The notes beneath the pieces are model-generated. The model was not told the origin of the DNA. It worked only from the letters and a program-made list of their open reading frames with translations, and did not search any database. The translations under genes and the position numbers were made by a program. From contig NZ_SMRT01000001.1 in the NCBI RefSeq assembly GCF_004354045.1, positions 558,001 to 622,000 of the forward strand: DNA of 64,000 bases. The letters are read 5' to 3'. The stretch is from Paenibacillus piri. GTDB lineage: Bacteria > Bacillota > Bacilli > Paenibacillales > NBRC-103111. Positions 36,839 through 46,296 of this stretch are shown here, in pieces; positions within the stretch are counted from its first letter, which is position 1; each line of letters begins with the position of its first letter.

Positions 36839-37326
36839 GCGGGACACCTCCTGATGATCTTCATAGGAAAGCGGCTTCGTGAAAATGATAAGCTCAACGG
36901 CGCAACAATACAGCGAACATAGGCTTGCTTGATTTTAATTGAAAGCTCGACCTGCCCTTGCCGATAGTATAAGATTACCTCTATCGAGGCCTTTCCAAGA
37001 TGAGCGACCGCGATTAAAATGTAGGTTTTCTTGAAATGATGGAAAGCTTCAGCTCCGCTGAAAACTTATACTTTCCATCATTATAAGATAACCTCTATCG
37101 AGGCCTTTCCAAGATGAGCGACCGCGGTTAAGCAGCATGCAGACGCTGCGGCAGTAAAGGAATAAAGTGCAGCTGGCTGGAAAAAAAGTGCTTGTTACTA
37201 AATATATTCAAGTCTCTGGGGGTTATGTGAGTAGGACGGGGGCCTATTTTTCGGAAGCAACGAGCACGGTACTCGTTTTTACTATATAAAATAGGATTAA
37301 CATCATACGATTAGGAGCGCGTTGTT
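36839..37326 (+). other. Gap of 488 bases with direct repeats and hairpins
   Basis: There is no gene with a credible start. The gap contains the two 50-bp direct repeats and the hairpin listed separately, a terminator-like hairpin at 37259-37280 (AACGAG/CTCGTT plus T run) and the promoters of yhbH (minus) and the gene at 37327 (plus). Confidence 0.55.
36968..37131 (+). repeat. Two 50-bp direct repeats flanking a 12-bp hairpin
   Basis: Copies at 36968-37017 and 37082-37131 differ at 2 of 50 positions and share a core around CCTCTATCGAGGCC, which is itself palindromic, and CTTTCCAAGATGAGCGACCG. Between them AATGATGGAAAG (37035-37046) and CTTTCCATCATT (37071-37082) form a perfect 12-bp stem with an inner TTCAGC/GCTGAA stem. 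Confidence 0.8.
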
Positions 37327-38352
37327 ATGGAGCCGAGTGTAACGCAATGGAAACATTTATATGAAGCAGCCGCGGGATTTAAGCGGGCCGGGTGCTGGGA
37401 TTGGATGACGAGCGGGCATTTGTTCGGCGTGGCAAATCCTGCGAACGGGGAGATCGGCTATTGTTCCATCATGGGTAATGGCGGCGAAATGTTCGGAATG
37501 GCCGTATATCTTGGCACGGAGGGCTTGGAGACGTTTGTCGGCATGCTGACCGATTCGTTGGGCGAGGATCCGCTGTATGCCCAATATTGCTTGATGCTTT
37601 CCTTCGACGACCGGAAGGAGCTTTACCCTCAGGAGCTCAAACAAATCAAGGAACTCGGGCTATCGTTCCGAGGCGCCAAGTCATGGCCGACCTTCCGGTT
37701 CTATGAGCCGGGGTTTTTGCCGATGCCGCTTGCCAGCGGTGAGCAGGTCGATTTCTTGACGTTAGCACTGCAGCAAGCGCTGGAGGTGGCCCGATCGTAC
37801 CGAGACGATCCCGATGCGCTGCTGGAAGGGGAGGGCGAATCGATTTTGACAAGGACTGCCCTTCCGTCGGCCGGCGGTTTGGACTGGGCAAGCGAATGGC
37901 TGGAGCCGAAGCCGGTTGAGGAAAGCTCAATCCCGACGGCCGAGCCGGTCGACGAGCTGCGCCTGGCCAAAATCAAAAGGAAGCTTCAAGGCCGGGCTGG
38001 AGTGTGGGAAATCGACTGCTTCTATTTGCCGATGCCGATCAAAGAAAAAGGGGAAAGACCTTATTACCCGATGGCCTGTTTGATTGTGGATCAAGGAACG
38101 GGTCAAATTTTAAGCTTTGAATTCATCGAAAAATCGGAAATAGCGAATAAAACGGCGGCTCTTTTTTTAAACGTGGTCGAACAGATCGGTGTGCTTCCGG
38201 ACGAAATTTGGGCGGTTAATGAGCGGGTGTTTATGTACATGTCTCAGATGCTTCACGCGTTCGACCTGCAGGCGTTTATGACGCTGGAGCTGCCGGCGCT
38301 GCAGGAGGCAAAGGAAGGCATGATCCAATATTTTGAAAACGGGAACGGATAA
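37327..38352 (+). CDS. Conserved protein of unknown function, DUF6930/DUF7309-like
   Basis: 341 residues from ATG 37327. Soluble, acidic, with two alpha/beta halves. Residues 1-165 resemble the domain seen in Paenibacillus proteins with C-terminal DUF6930 (GHLFGVANPANGEIGYCSIM, GMAVYLGTEGLETF, TFRFYEPGFLPMPL). The second half (about 220-335) holds VWEIDCFYLPMPIKEKGERP and YPMACLIVDQGTGQILSFEF, matching the DUF6930 style. No catalytic motif is seen and there are no membrane segments. It is flanked by terminators on both sides, so it is probably a single-gene unit. The family names are from memory. Confidence 0.6.
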   Translation: MEPSVTQWKHLYEAAAGFKRAGCWDWMTSGHLFGVANPANGEIGYCSIMGNGGEMFGMAVYLGTEGLETFVGMLTDSLGEDPLYAQYCLMLSFDDRKELYPQELKQIKELGLSFRGAKSWPTFRFYEPGFLPMPLASGEQVDFLTLALQQALEVARSYRDDPDALLEGEGESILTRTALPSAGGLDWASEWLEPKPVEESSIPTAEPVDELRLAKIKRKLQGRAGVWEIDCFYLPMPIKEKGERPYYPMACLIVDQGTGQILSFEFIEKSEIANKTAALFLNVVEQIGVLPDEIWAVNERVFMYMSQMLHAFDLQAFMTLELPALQEAKEGMIQYFENGNG

Positions 38353-38367
38353 TAATTGTCTGCAAAG

Positions 38368-38394
38368 AACCCGAGGCGCCGCTTCGGGTTTTTC
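38368..38394 (+). terminator. Terminator after the DUF6930-like gene
   Basis: AACCCGA (38368-38374) and TCGGGTT (38384-38390) with an inner GCG/CGC pair, followed by TTT. Confidence 0.75.
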
Positions 38395-38796
38395 CGCATG
38401 TCATTCAGCCGCATCCGATGGGTGACCGTTCGGACAGCTTTTTTGTTTTCAGCACATTCAGGTTAAAAAAAGCATACTGGCCTTTAAACGACAAAAATTC
38501 CATTTGTAAGCAATTGGTTAAACAGAGTGGATGCCATGTTGCAGGTTTCCTACTATGATGTTGCTAGCAGGACAAGGATCACAGTTCGATTAGAGAGGAT
38601 GGCGAGAACAGGGAACTAATAAAAAGTCCGGTGAACGAGCATGTAACAGTGAAGGAGGTCTGTTCCGGAGAAGCGTTATTATTCGCTTTGTGGACAGCAG
38701 CAATTTGGCTGAACGATCCGCCCGCGCAGCGTGCATCATCTAATCGGCATTTTAGAAAGCGCTTACGACCAGTTAAAATGAAAAGGAGAATGCTCT
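38395..38796 (+). other. Leader region of the SLH pectate lyase gene with a near-cre site
   Basis: A 402-base gap. The sequence AGAAAGCGCTTACG (38754-38767) matches the cre core and differs from the consensus only at its first and last position; it lies 30 bases before the TTG start. No other gene or hairpin is evident. Confidence 0.45.
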
Positions 38797-41700
38797 TTGA
38801 GGAAACAATTGCGTCAGATCGCGATGATCATGTCATTCGTACTCATGTTTACGTCGATCCCTATGCTTCAGGCGTCGGCGGCCCAGCCCGATTTTATTAA
38901 CATTACGAGCGATTGGCGGGGAAGCGTGTTCGGGGATGTCGGAGGGGGCGATAAAATAACCGCGGCCAATTTCGGCATCACGGAAAACGCGAATGGAACT
39001 GTCACGCTGAAAAGTCTCAATAACAACGGGAAAATTGCGGGAGGCAGCGAAGGAATTGCTTACTATTTTAAGGAGCTGCCGGACGATGCCAACTTTGAAT
39101 TGTCAGCGACGGCTACCGTCGATAGCTGGGACGCGAATAATCAGGTTTCCTTCGGTATTATGGCGAGAAGCAACGTGCTTGATAATGAGCATGTCGGGTC
39201 CAGCTTCACGGGTGAGTATGTGGCCGTGGGTGCGCTCGATCAGGCAATGAAAGGCTTTTACAAGATGGGCGGTGGCACGCAACAGAAGGCTGGCCTGGAA
39301 TTTGGCACGGCCGCTGCTCCTTCGGCTGGAAACGTCTACGAGCTGAAGCTGAAAAAATCCGGTGACGTCATCATGCTGCAAATCGGCAGCCAGACGAAGG
39401 TGTTGTCCGATTATACGGGCAATCTGGCTTATGTCGGGCTGTACACGTCGCGCAAAACACAGGTAACCTACAGCAATGTGAAATTTGCGGTCGATACCCG
39501 GGCGCCGAGCCGCTTGAAGCTGAATACGGCCGGGTTGAAAGTCGACTATTTCGTTAGCGAAAACCTGGATCTGACCAATCTGGTGACCGCCGTATATCCG
39601 GATGGACACGAGGAGAAGCTGAATCCCGGCGATTATATCGTCTCGGGCTTCGACAATACAACGGCCGGGTTGAAAACGATTACAATTCATTTTAACGGCG
39701 CCACGGTATCGGCCGATGTGAACGTCAAGCCTTTAAATGTGACAGCGCTCGGCATTAAATATTTCCCCGCCAAAACAGTCTATTATCCGGGAGACACGTT
39801 CGATCCGCAAGGGCTGACGGTTTTGGGGCAATATAACGGCAATCCGGTTAGCGAGGAACTGGCGAACGATCAGTACACGCTATCCGTTTCCGGTGCGACG
39901 GTTGCCGGAACGACCTACAGGTTTGGCACGCCCGGTACCAAAACCGTTACCGTAAGATCAACGGTAACGACATCTACGTATACATCGTTCGATATTTCGG
40001 TCAAGGACGCCCAGTTGACCGGCCTGGATATCCGGCAAAGCCCGGAGAAGATGCTGTACTACATCGGCGAGCCGTTCGTTGTCAAGGGTATGATCGTATA
40101 TGCCCAATACAGCGATGGCACACAGGTGCGGCTGATGAGAAACGAATACACGGTATCTCAGCTGGATAGCGGTACGCCCGGAACGAAAACGGTAGAAATT
40201 ATTCCGAATGCGGACCCGGCGAAGAAGACGAGCTTAACCGTCGCCGTTAAACAAAAAGAGCTGACCGGCATCCAAATTACCCATTATCCTAAAACGACGT
40301 ATGATACGGATGGCAGCGCAGGCGAGGAGTTCGACCCGGCAGGCTTGGCCGTATCGGCCGTTTATGATAGCGGGGATAAATTGCTGTTGATGCCGGATCA
40401 ATATACGGTCGATGCATCCGCTTTTGTCCCATCGGTTCCCGGAACGTATGAGATCCGGATCGCGCCGCAGCTTGCAGGGCATGCCCTTGAGCCTGTCGGC
40501 TTGAAAGTAACGGTCAGACAAAAGGCGGAAATTCAATGGAAAACGATCCGTTTCGGCCAGTCTTCCTCAGACAACAACAACAAGGCCGAGTTTCTTGACA
40601 ATGGCGCGGTTCGGCTCACGGCATTGGAGGGCGGCGGAAAAGTGACCGGCGATCACGACGGCATCATTTACTATTACACGGAGCTGGATGCCGTACATGA
40701 CAATTTCGAACTGTCGGCGGATATCAAGGTGACCGCTTATGCCAAAGACCCGCAGGACGGTCAAGAATCGTTCGGGCTCATGGCCAGAGACGCGATCGGC
40801 CAAGCCGGCGATCCCAGCGTCTTCGCTTCGAATATCGCGGCCGTTGGCGGATACAGCGGCGGAACGACGCGGCCCAACGGGACGCAGCTGTTCGTGAGAA
40901 CGGGCGTCGAAGCCCCGAATGGCACGGGCAGCAAAGGCATTCAGAGCAAAATGCTGAACGCCGAAAGGCCGACTGCCGCCAACACGAGTCCGGCCAAGCC
41001 GTACAGGCTGACTTTGGCCAAAACGAACAGCGGTTTCACAGGCAAACTGAACAACGGTACAGAGGAAATCTTTTTTGAGCCCGATTTGTTAAAGGTTCAG
41101 AACGATAAAATGTATGTAGGCTTTTATGCGGCGAGATTGGCCACGATCGAAGTGAGCGGCGCCAGGCTGACGGTGACGGCAGCGGAAACCGATCCTCCGA
41201 AGATGAAGGCGCCTGAAGTGCCGGCGACGCCTGCCTTCGATTTCGTTTCGCTAACGCGCACATCGCAATCCGCCTACCAGTTAAGCGTCAAATCGAACGT
41301 AAACGGTGCAGTCACAATCAAGCAGGGCCTGAACAACGCACTGCTGCAGGATCGCGAGCTGGAAGCGGGCAAAACATTGTCGACCGCTACCACTGTTGCC
41401 GCCAACACGTACACGAACTTCAGCGCGGTTTTCGTTCCTGACGATACGCAAAACTTGACCTCCTACGATAAGATCGTCAAAAACTTTACGGTCGATATGA
41501 GGACGTATGCGGATAACGGGGACATTTACGTTTCTCCGGGAGGCACAAGCACAGGCGACGGTTCGATGGCTCATCCGCTCGATCTCGATACGGCTGTCGA
41601 TTTTGTGAAGCCCGGCCAAAAAATATGGCTGCTTGGCGGCACATACAGCCGGACTTCGAAGCTCGATATTAAAAAGAGCAATGACGGCACGGCCGACGCG

Positions 41701-43965
41701 AAGAAGCATTTGTTTGCGGCTCCCGGCGCAAGGCCGGTCATCGACTTCAATCAAAAGTCGGAGGGCGTTGTACTAAGCGGCAGCTACTGGCATGTGAAGG
41801 GGATCGATTTCACCCGTTCCGCCGGAAATACGAAAGGCTTCACCGTAGGCGGCAGCCATAATATTGTGGAATACAGCCGATTTTACGCCAACGGCGATAC
41901 CGGTCTGCAAATCAGCAGTACGGACGGCTCAACGGATAAGTCGACGTGGCCGTCGTATAACCTGATTTTAAACTGCGATTCGTTCGACAATATCGATCCG
42001 TCCAACAATAATGCCGACGGGTTTGCGGCCAAGCTGACCTCCGGCGCAGGCAACGTCTTCCGGGGGGACATCTCGCACAATAACATCGATGACGGCTGGG
42101 ATTTATATACGAAGGCCGGGTCGGGTGCAATCGGGGCCGTTATAATTGAGAACAGCATCGCTTTCCACAACGGAACGTTAACCGACGGAACGGTGGGAGC
42201 CGGAGATAAGAACGGCTTCAAGCTTGGCGGGGAAGGCATCCATGTGCCGCATCTGATTCGCAACAGCATCGCCTTCGGCAACGGCGCCGTCGGTTTTGCC
42301 AGCAACAGCAATCCCGGCGTCCAGGCGGAAAACAACGTCGCGTTCAACAATGCCAAAGGAAATCTGAACTTCACAACCTACACCGGCATTGCGACGGATT
42401 TCAGAATCGGCGGGTTTGTTTCGTACCAAAAAGATTTTACGGCGAAAGACAACTACCCGGCGCAGCTGAATTCCGATCAAAACTATATGTTTAACGGAAC
42501 GGCGTCCGTCAATAAGTCGGGAGTGAAGCTGAGCGATTCGAACTTTGTCAGCCTGCAGCCGAAGCTGCCGTACGAGCGGGATGCGGAAGGCAACATTATT
42601 TGGGGCGATTTCCTCAAATTAATTTCGCCAGGTACCGATCCCGAACCCAATCCGGGAACGAATCCCGGCGGGAAACGCCATTCCTCCAGTAGCGGCGGAG
42701 GAGGAGCCGGCGCCGTTTCCGGCGTGAGCGAACCGCAGCATACTAGCAGCGGGCCGCTGCTAAGCGTGGAGCCCCAGTCGACGATGGTGGACGGCAAAAA
42801 AACGGCGCTTGCCGTTGTCGATGCGGCGTCGCTAAACAAAGCCATCGAAGGCATGACTGACGGCGCAGCTACGATTACGATCGAAGTCAAGAGCGCCGAG
42901 CCGGTAACCGCCGTGCAAATTCCCGCACTGTCTGTTTCCGAGGCTGTAGCGAAAGCGGCAAATGCGATACTGTCGGTCAAAGTCAACGATATCGTGTACG
43001 ATCTTCCGCTTAAAGCGATCGATCTGAGCAGCCTGTCCACAGCGCTTGGCGCGGCTGCCGCAGATATCCAAGTGACGATAACGATTGAAAAAGTAAGCGG
43101 AGACGCGGCGGCTGAGATCGATACGGCCGCCAAGAAGCAGGGTGCCGTTCAATTGAGCGGACCGCTGGACTTCAGGATCACCGCCGAAGCGAACGGCAGG
43201 AAGGTGTGGGTCCTCGATCTTGGCAACGTATACGTTTCCCGATCGTTCGATGTTTCGGGCTCGATTGATGCGCACCGGGCTACAGGGGCTTGGTATAACT
43301 CCGCCAAGAGGATGTTGACCTTTGTTCCGAGCCGGTTCAGTTCGGAAGGCGGTGCGACGAGAATCGTGATGCAGCGTCCGGGCAACAGCATCTATACGGT
43401 CGTTCAGGCGAACAAGTCATTCGCCGATATGATCGGACACTGGGCAAGGGAGGATGTCGAGCTGCTCGCCTCCAAGCTGCTTGTCGACGGATCGAGCGAT
43501 ACGGCCTTCACCCCGCAAAATCCGATTACGCGCGCGGAATTCGCAGCGCTGCTCGTCCGTGCGACCGGACTTGCGGAGCTGCACGGCATGGCGTTCCCGG
43601 ATGTTGCCAAGGAGTGGTTCGCCGGCGCAGTTGGAGCCGCCGCTCAGGCGGGCCTGATCGTAGGGTTCGAGGACGGCACCTTCCGGCCGGATGGCGCGAT
43701 TACGCGCGAACAGATGGCGGTTATGATCGTCCGCGCAATGGAGCTTGCGGGCAAGAAAGCAGATTCCGACCCCAGGAAGCTCATGGCGTTCGAGGATAAC
43801 GCCCAAGTCTCGGAATGGGCGAAAGCCGGCGTCGCCGGAGCCGTCAATGCCGGAATCGTCAACGGGATGACGGACAAGGCGTTCGCGCCGAACGGGCAAG
43901 CTACCCGCGCTGAAGCGGCCGTCATGCTCAAGCGGCTGCTGCAGGCCGCCGGGTTCATGAATTAA
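38797..43965 (+). CDS. SLH-anchored pectate lyase (PL9-type) with Ig-like and duplicated N-terminal modules
   Basis: 1722 residues from TTG 38797 (AAAAGGAG 9 bases upstream). Signal peptide 1-28 (ends ASA). A jelly-roll-like module occurs twice (about 30-240 and 577-805; both contain a YYF/YYY...NFELSA...FGLMAR pattern). Four bacterial Ig-like repeats lie between (about 245-575; LTGLDIRQSPEKMLYYIGEP). A PL9-type beta-helix spans about 907-1285, with GDIYVSPGGTSTGDGS, NADGFAAKLTSGAGNVFRG and NNIDDGWDLY. The Lys of FAAKL corresponds to the known PL9 catalytic base and the Asp cluster to its calcium site. A Ser/Gly linker, the module shared with the protein at 28693, and three SLH domains follow (MIGHWAREDVELL; GIVNGMTDKAFAPNGQA). 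It should cleave pectate at the cell surface. Confidence 0.88.
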   Translation: MRKQLRQIAMIMSFVLMFTSIPMLQASAAQPDFINITSDWRGSVFGDVGGGDKITAANFGITENANGTVTLKSLNNNGKIAGGSEGIAYYFKELPDDANFELSATATVDSWDANNQVSFGIMARSNVLDNEHVGSSFTGEYVAVGALDQAMKGFYKMGGGTQQKAGLEFGTAAAPSAGNVYELKLKKSGDVIMLQIGSQTKVLSDYTGNLAYVGLYTSRKTQVTYSNVKFAVDTRAPSRLKLNTAGLKVDYFVSENLDLTNLVTAVYPDGHEEKLNPGDYIVSGFDNTTAGLKTITIHFNGATVSADVNVKPLNVTALGIKYFPAKTVYYPGDTFDPQGLTVLGQYNGNPVSEELANDQYTLSVSGATVAGTTYRFGTPGTKTVTVRSTVTTSTYTSFDISVKDAQLTGLDIRQSPEKMLYYIGEPFVVKGMIVYAQYSDGTQVRLMRNEYTVSQLDSGTPGTKTVEIIPNADPAKKTSLTVAVKQKELTGIQITHYPKTTYDTDGSAGEEFDPAGLAVSAVYDSGDKLLLMPDQYTVDASAFVPSVPGTYEIRIAPQLAGHALEPVGLKVTVRQKAEIQWKTIRFGQSSSDNNNKAEFLDNGAVRLTALEGGGKVTGDHDGIIYYYTELDAVHDNFELSADIKVTAYAKDPQDGQESFGLMARDAIGQAGDPSVFASNIAAVGGYSGGTTRPNGTQLFVRTGVEAPNGTGSKGIQSKMLNAERPTAANTSPAKPYRLTLAKTNSGFTGKLNNGTEEIFFEPDLLKVQNDKMYVGFYAARLATIEVSGARLTVTAAETDPPKMKAPEVPATPAFDFVSLTRTSQSAYQLSVKSNVNGAVTIKQGLNNALLQDRELEAGKTLSTATTVAANTYTNFSAVFVPDDTQNLTSYDKIVKNFTVDMRTYADNGDIYVSPGGTSTGDGSMAHPLDLDTAVDFVKPGQKIWLLGGTYSRTSKLDIKKSNDGTADAKKHLFAAPGARPVIDFNQKSEGVVLSGSYWHVKGIDFTRSAGNTKGFTVGGSHNIVEYSRFYANGDTGLQISSTDGSTDKSTWPSYNLILNCDSFDNIDPSNNNADGFAAKLTSGAGNVFRGDISHNNIDDGWDLYTKAGSGAIGAVIIENSIAFHNGTLTDGTVGAGDKNGFKLGGEGIHVPHLIRNSIAFGNGAVGFASNSNPGVQAENNVAFNNAKGNLNFTTYTGIATDFRIGGFVSYQKDFTAKDNYPAQLNSDQNYMFNGTASVNKSGVKLSDSNFVSLQPKLPYERDAEGNIIWGDFLKLISPGTDPEPNPGTNPGGKRHSSSSGGGGAGAVSGVSEPQHTSSGPLLSVEPQSTMVDGKKTALAVVDAASLNKAIEGMTDGAATITIEVKSAEPVTAVQIPALSVSEAVAKAANAILSVKVNDIVYDLPLKAIDLSSLSTALGAAAADIQVTITIEKVSGDAAAEIDTAAKKQGAVQLSGPLDFRITAEANGRKVWVLDLGNVYVSRSFDVSGSIDAHRATGAWYNSAKRMLTFVPSRFSSEGGATRIVMQRPGNSIYTVVQANKSFADMIGHWAREDVELLASKLLVDGSSDTAFTPQNPITRAEFAALLVRATGLAELHGMAFPDVAKEWFAGAVGAAAQAGLIVGFEDGTFRPDGAITREQMAVMIVRAMELAGKKADSDPRKLMAFEDNAQVSEWAKAGVAGAVNAGIVNGMTDKAFAPNGQATRAEAAVMLKRLLQAAGFMN

Positions 43966-44028
43966 GCGGCGATTGCCGCCGCGCTTCCCGGTCTCCGAAT
44001 GGAGCGGGAGATTACAATATGATAAACG

Positions 44029-44077
44029 AAGGGCTTTTCCTGCGGTCGGCTTCAAGACTGCGGGAGAGCCCTTTTTT
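44029..44077. terminator. Terminator between the pectate lyase and Lrp genes
   Basis: AAGGGCTTTTCC (44029-44040) pairs imperfectly with GGAGAGCCCTTTTTT (44063-44077); the T run serves the plus-strand gene. Confidence 0.7.
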
Positions 44078-44538
44078 CACAGCTCCAGTCCCGTACCCTG
44101 CTTGAAACGCTTGATAACGACCTGCGTGTTCACGCGAAGCACGCCTTTCAGCGTGTAAATATGCCCGTACAGAAACGACTCCAGCGCATTCTCGTCCTTC
44201 AGCAAAGCATGCATGTGCAGCGTGCTTGGGCCGGTCATCTGGTAAATGCTGATCACATTAGGATCGGCGCTTAGCTTGTCGCCGACATGCTGGACATAGA
44301 GCGGCTCGACCTCAACCTCGAAAAAAGCGCTGACCACCTTGCCGAGCTTGGTCGCATTAAGCCGGATGGTAAAGTTTTCGATGATCTCGTTTTCGACCAG
44401 CGCTTCGACTCTCTTTTGAATAGCGACCCGTGAAAGATTTAACAGCTCCCCGATTTTAGCGTAAGACATGCGGCCGTTTTCATGCAGCAGCCGAATAATG
44501 TCCTGATCGGTTTGATCCAGATTCGGCAGTTCCAGCAT
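44077..44538 (-). CDS. Lrp/AsnC-family transcriptional regulator
   Basis: 153 residues from ATG 44538 (AAGGGGAT 6 bases upstream; the TTG two codons earlier is less likely). The N-terminal winged HTH (NLDQTDQDIIRLLHENGRMS, then YAKIGELLNLSRVAIQKRVEAL) is followed by the RAM/AsnC effector domain (residues about 65-150; VVSAFFEVEVEPLYVQHV). It is divergent from the catabolic island starting at 44803 and is a candidate local regulator. The 18-bp palindrome at 44647-44664 lies between them. Confidence 0.9.
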   Translation of the reverse strand: MLELPNLDQTDQDIIRLLHENGRMSYAKIGELLNLSRVAIQKRVEALVENEIIENFTIRLNATKLGKVVSAFFEVEVEPLYVQHVGDKLSADPNVISIYQMTGPSTLHMHALLKDENALESFLYGHIYTLKGVLRVNTQVVIKRFKQGTGLEL

Positions 44539-44646
44539 AGGCAAATCCCCTTCCCATCGATGTCGAAATCATCGCAATATTGAAATCAGGCTATTGCAAA
44601 AAAAGAAACAAGTTCACGTCGTCTTTTGTCAAAAGTTAACCGAGTT

Positions 44647-44664
44647 TTTGTAATTGATTACAAA
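44647..44664. promoter_or_regulatory. 18-bp palindrome, possible Lrp-type operator
   Basis: TTTGTAAT-TG-ATTACAAA is a perfect inverted repeat in the divergent region between the Lrp gene and the first amidohydrolase. A half-site, ATTACAAA, recurs at 47341-47348 upstream of the importer operon. Confidence 0.45.
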
Positions 44665-44701
44665 ATGAAATCGTATTTCCTATTCGGATTTACAAATAGG
44701 T

Positions 44702-44749
44702 TTGACGGCAATTTGCCGCCGGCATATAATCGTGTCAACAAACATAACA
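44702..44749 (+). promoter_or_regulatory. Sigma-A promoter with overlapping TGTYA-N7-TAACA operator (site 1)
   Basis: TTGACG (44702-44707), a 17-base spacer, and TATAAT (44725-44730) form a strong promoter for the amidohydrolase unit. TGTCA-ACAAACA-TAACA (44733-44749) begins 3 bases after the -10 and would cover the transcription start, a repressor-like position. Confidence 0.65.
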
Positions 44750-44772
44750 AAATAACGACGAACTTTCTTTTA

Positions 44773-44789
44773 TGTTATTAAAATTAACA
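44773..44789 (+). promoter_or_regulatory. TGTYA-N7-TAACA operator candidate (site 2)
   Basis: TGTTA-TTAAAAT-TAACA, extended to ATGTTA/TAACAT on both sides, lies 13 bases before the ATG at 44803, immediately ahead of the ribosome site. Confidence 0.55.
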
Positions 44790-44802
44790 TGGTGGTGACG
44801 CG

Positions 44803-46188
44803 ATGTCCAGCAAATTGATTTATAACGGTATCGTACTGACGATGGACGAACAAAACCGGGTATATAAGCCGGGGTATGTGTATATGGAACATGACGTGAT
44901 CAAGGAGGTGGGCGAATGGAGCGCGGACGGCAGTCTGAATCATTTGCTGGACCAGGCGTCGTTTGCTTACAATGCGGAAGGAAAGGCGGTCATTCCGGGT
45001 ATTGTCAACTCGCATACGCATTTGTTTCAGACGTTTATGAGGGGAGTGTCGGATCATTTGCCGCTCGCCCAATGGCTGCGTGAAATTATTTGGCCGCTCA
45101 GCCTGGCGATGGAGCCGGAAGATTTTTATTTGGCCGCTTTGGTAGGCTGCATCGAAAATTTGAAGTCGGGCGCCACATATGTCATGGACCATCATTATAT
45201 TCATACGTCGCTCGATAATGACGCCGGGGTGCTGCGGGCGATGGCGGAATCGGGAATCCGCGGGCATCTGGCTCGCGGAGGCGCGGATTTGACGCTTGAA
45301 CCCCGTCTGCGGGAAACGGAGGAGCAAATTTTTACCCAAACGGAGAAGCTGCTGGAAACTTGGGAGGGCGCCGCCTCGGGGCGTATCCGGATCGCGCTGG
45401 GGCCGCTGAACTTGTACGGCTGCTCGCGCGGTTATCTGGAGCGGGCCGCCCGATTCAGCGCGAATCATAAGCTGATCTCCCATGTGCATGTGGCCGAGAC
45501 GAGCGGGCAGATCGACAATACGATGGAGCGGTTCGGCCTGCGCAATCTCGAGCTGCTGAATGAGGTTGGTTTGCTGGGCGAGCATACGCATGTGGTACAC
45601 GGGATTTGGCTTGACGACGGAGAGCTGGAAGCGATAAACGCGAAGCGGGCTTCGGTCGTTCATTGTCCGGTATCGAATATGTATCTTGCGTCCGGCGTGG
45701 CCAGAGTGCCGGAGATGCAGAGGATGGGAATTAATGTTGCATTGGGCACGGATGGTCCGGGCAGCAACAACTGCCAGGATAATTTGGAGGTGTTGAAATT
45801 TACGGCCTGCCTGCACAAGGTGAACGGCATGGATTCAACCTTGCTGCCGCCGATGGATGTGCTGCGCATGGCGACGATCAACGGAGCCAGGGCGATGGGA
45901 CGAAGCGCGGATCTCGGCAGTCTTGAGCCTGGCAAGCAGGCGGATTTGGTGACGATCGATATGCAAAAGGCGCATATTAGTCCTGTCCACCGCGCCTCCT
46001 CGGCGATTGTGTATAATGCCAACGGCAACGATGTCGATCTCGTTATGACGGGAGGCAGCATTGTTGTCGAAGGAGGCAGATGCGTATTGGTCGATGAGCG
46101 GGAGGTGTTGGACCGGGCGCAGGCGAGGGTTGATGCTTTGCGCAGCAAGCTGGCCGCGCGTTACCCGATTTTTGCGGCTGTTGAATGA
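44803..46188 (+). CDS. Amidohydrolase, 8-oxoguanine/guanine-deaminase-like (TrzN/AtzA superfamily)
   Basis: 461 residues; GGTGGTGA precedes the ATG. The metal-dependent amidohydrolase core is complete: NSHTHLFQTFMRG (HxH), VMDHHYIH (the DHHY pattern seen in 8-oxoguanine and isoxanthopterin deaminases), ISHVHVAETSGQ and VVHGIWLDD (metal/catalytic His), HCPVSN, and LGTDGPGSNN (Asp). Relatives deaminate or dechlorinate N-heterocycles. Given the xanthine dehydrogenase genes in the same island, deamination of an oxidised or substituted purine is the leading guess; s-triazine hydrolysis is an alternative. It is followed 108 bases later by the Rieske oxygenase start. Confidence 0.85.
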   Translation: MSSKLIYNGIVLTMDEQNRVYKPGYVYMEHDVIKEVGEWSADGSLNHLLDQASFAYNAEGKAVIPGIVNSHTHLFQTFMRGVSDHLPLAQWLREIIWPLSLAMEPEDFYLAALVGCIENLKSGATYVMDHHYIHTSLDNDAGVLRAMAESGIRGHLARGGADLTLEPRLRETEEQIFTQTEKLLETWEGAASGRIRIALGPLNLYGCSRGYLERAARFSANHKLISHVHVAETSGQIDNTMERFGLRNLELLNEVGLLGEHTHVVHGIWLDDGELEAINAKRASVVHCPVSNMYLASGVARVPEMQRMGINVALGTDGPGSNNCQDNLEVLKFTACLHKVNGMDSTLLPPMDVLRMATINGARAMGRSADLGSLEPGKQADLVTIDMQKAHISPVHRASSAIVYNANGNDVDLVMTGGSIVVEGGRCVLVDEREVLDRAQARVDALRSKLAARYPIFAAVE

Positions 46189-46296
46189 GGAGGCGGATGA
46201 TGAAGATTGACGATAAAGTTGGTGACGAGTCTTGTCGATGACCAGGACGGACCGCTCGTTTTGAACGGGATTATAAAAAACGAAAGGGTGAAGGAA

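Noticed and set aside
38631..38900. 89-codon plus-strand frame before the pectate lyase
   Set aside because: It overlaps the signal peptide of the pectate lyase in another frame; the TTG start with AAAAGGAG fits the large gene much better.
46200..46241. 13-codon leader peptide (MKIDDKVGDESCR) after a GGAGG site before the Rieske gene
   Set aside because: The ribosome site is good, but no attenuator hairpin follows and the peptide has no residue bias. It may mark a frameshifted ancestral N-terminus; too uncertain to list as a gene.
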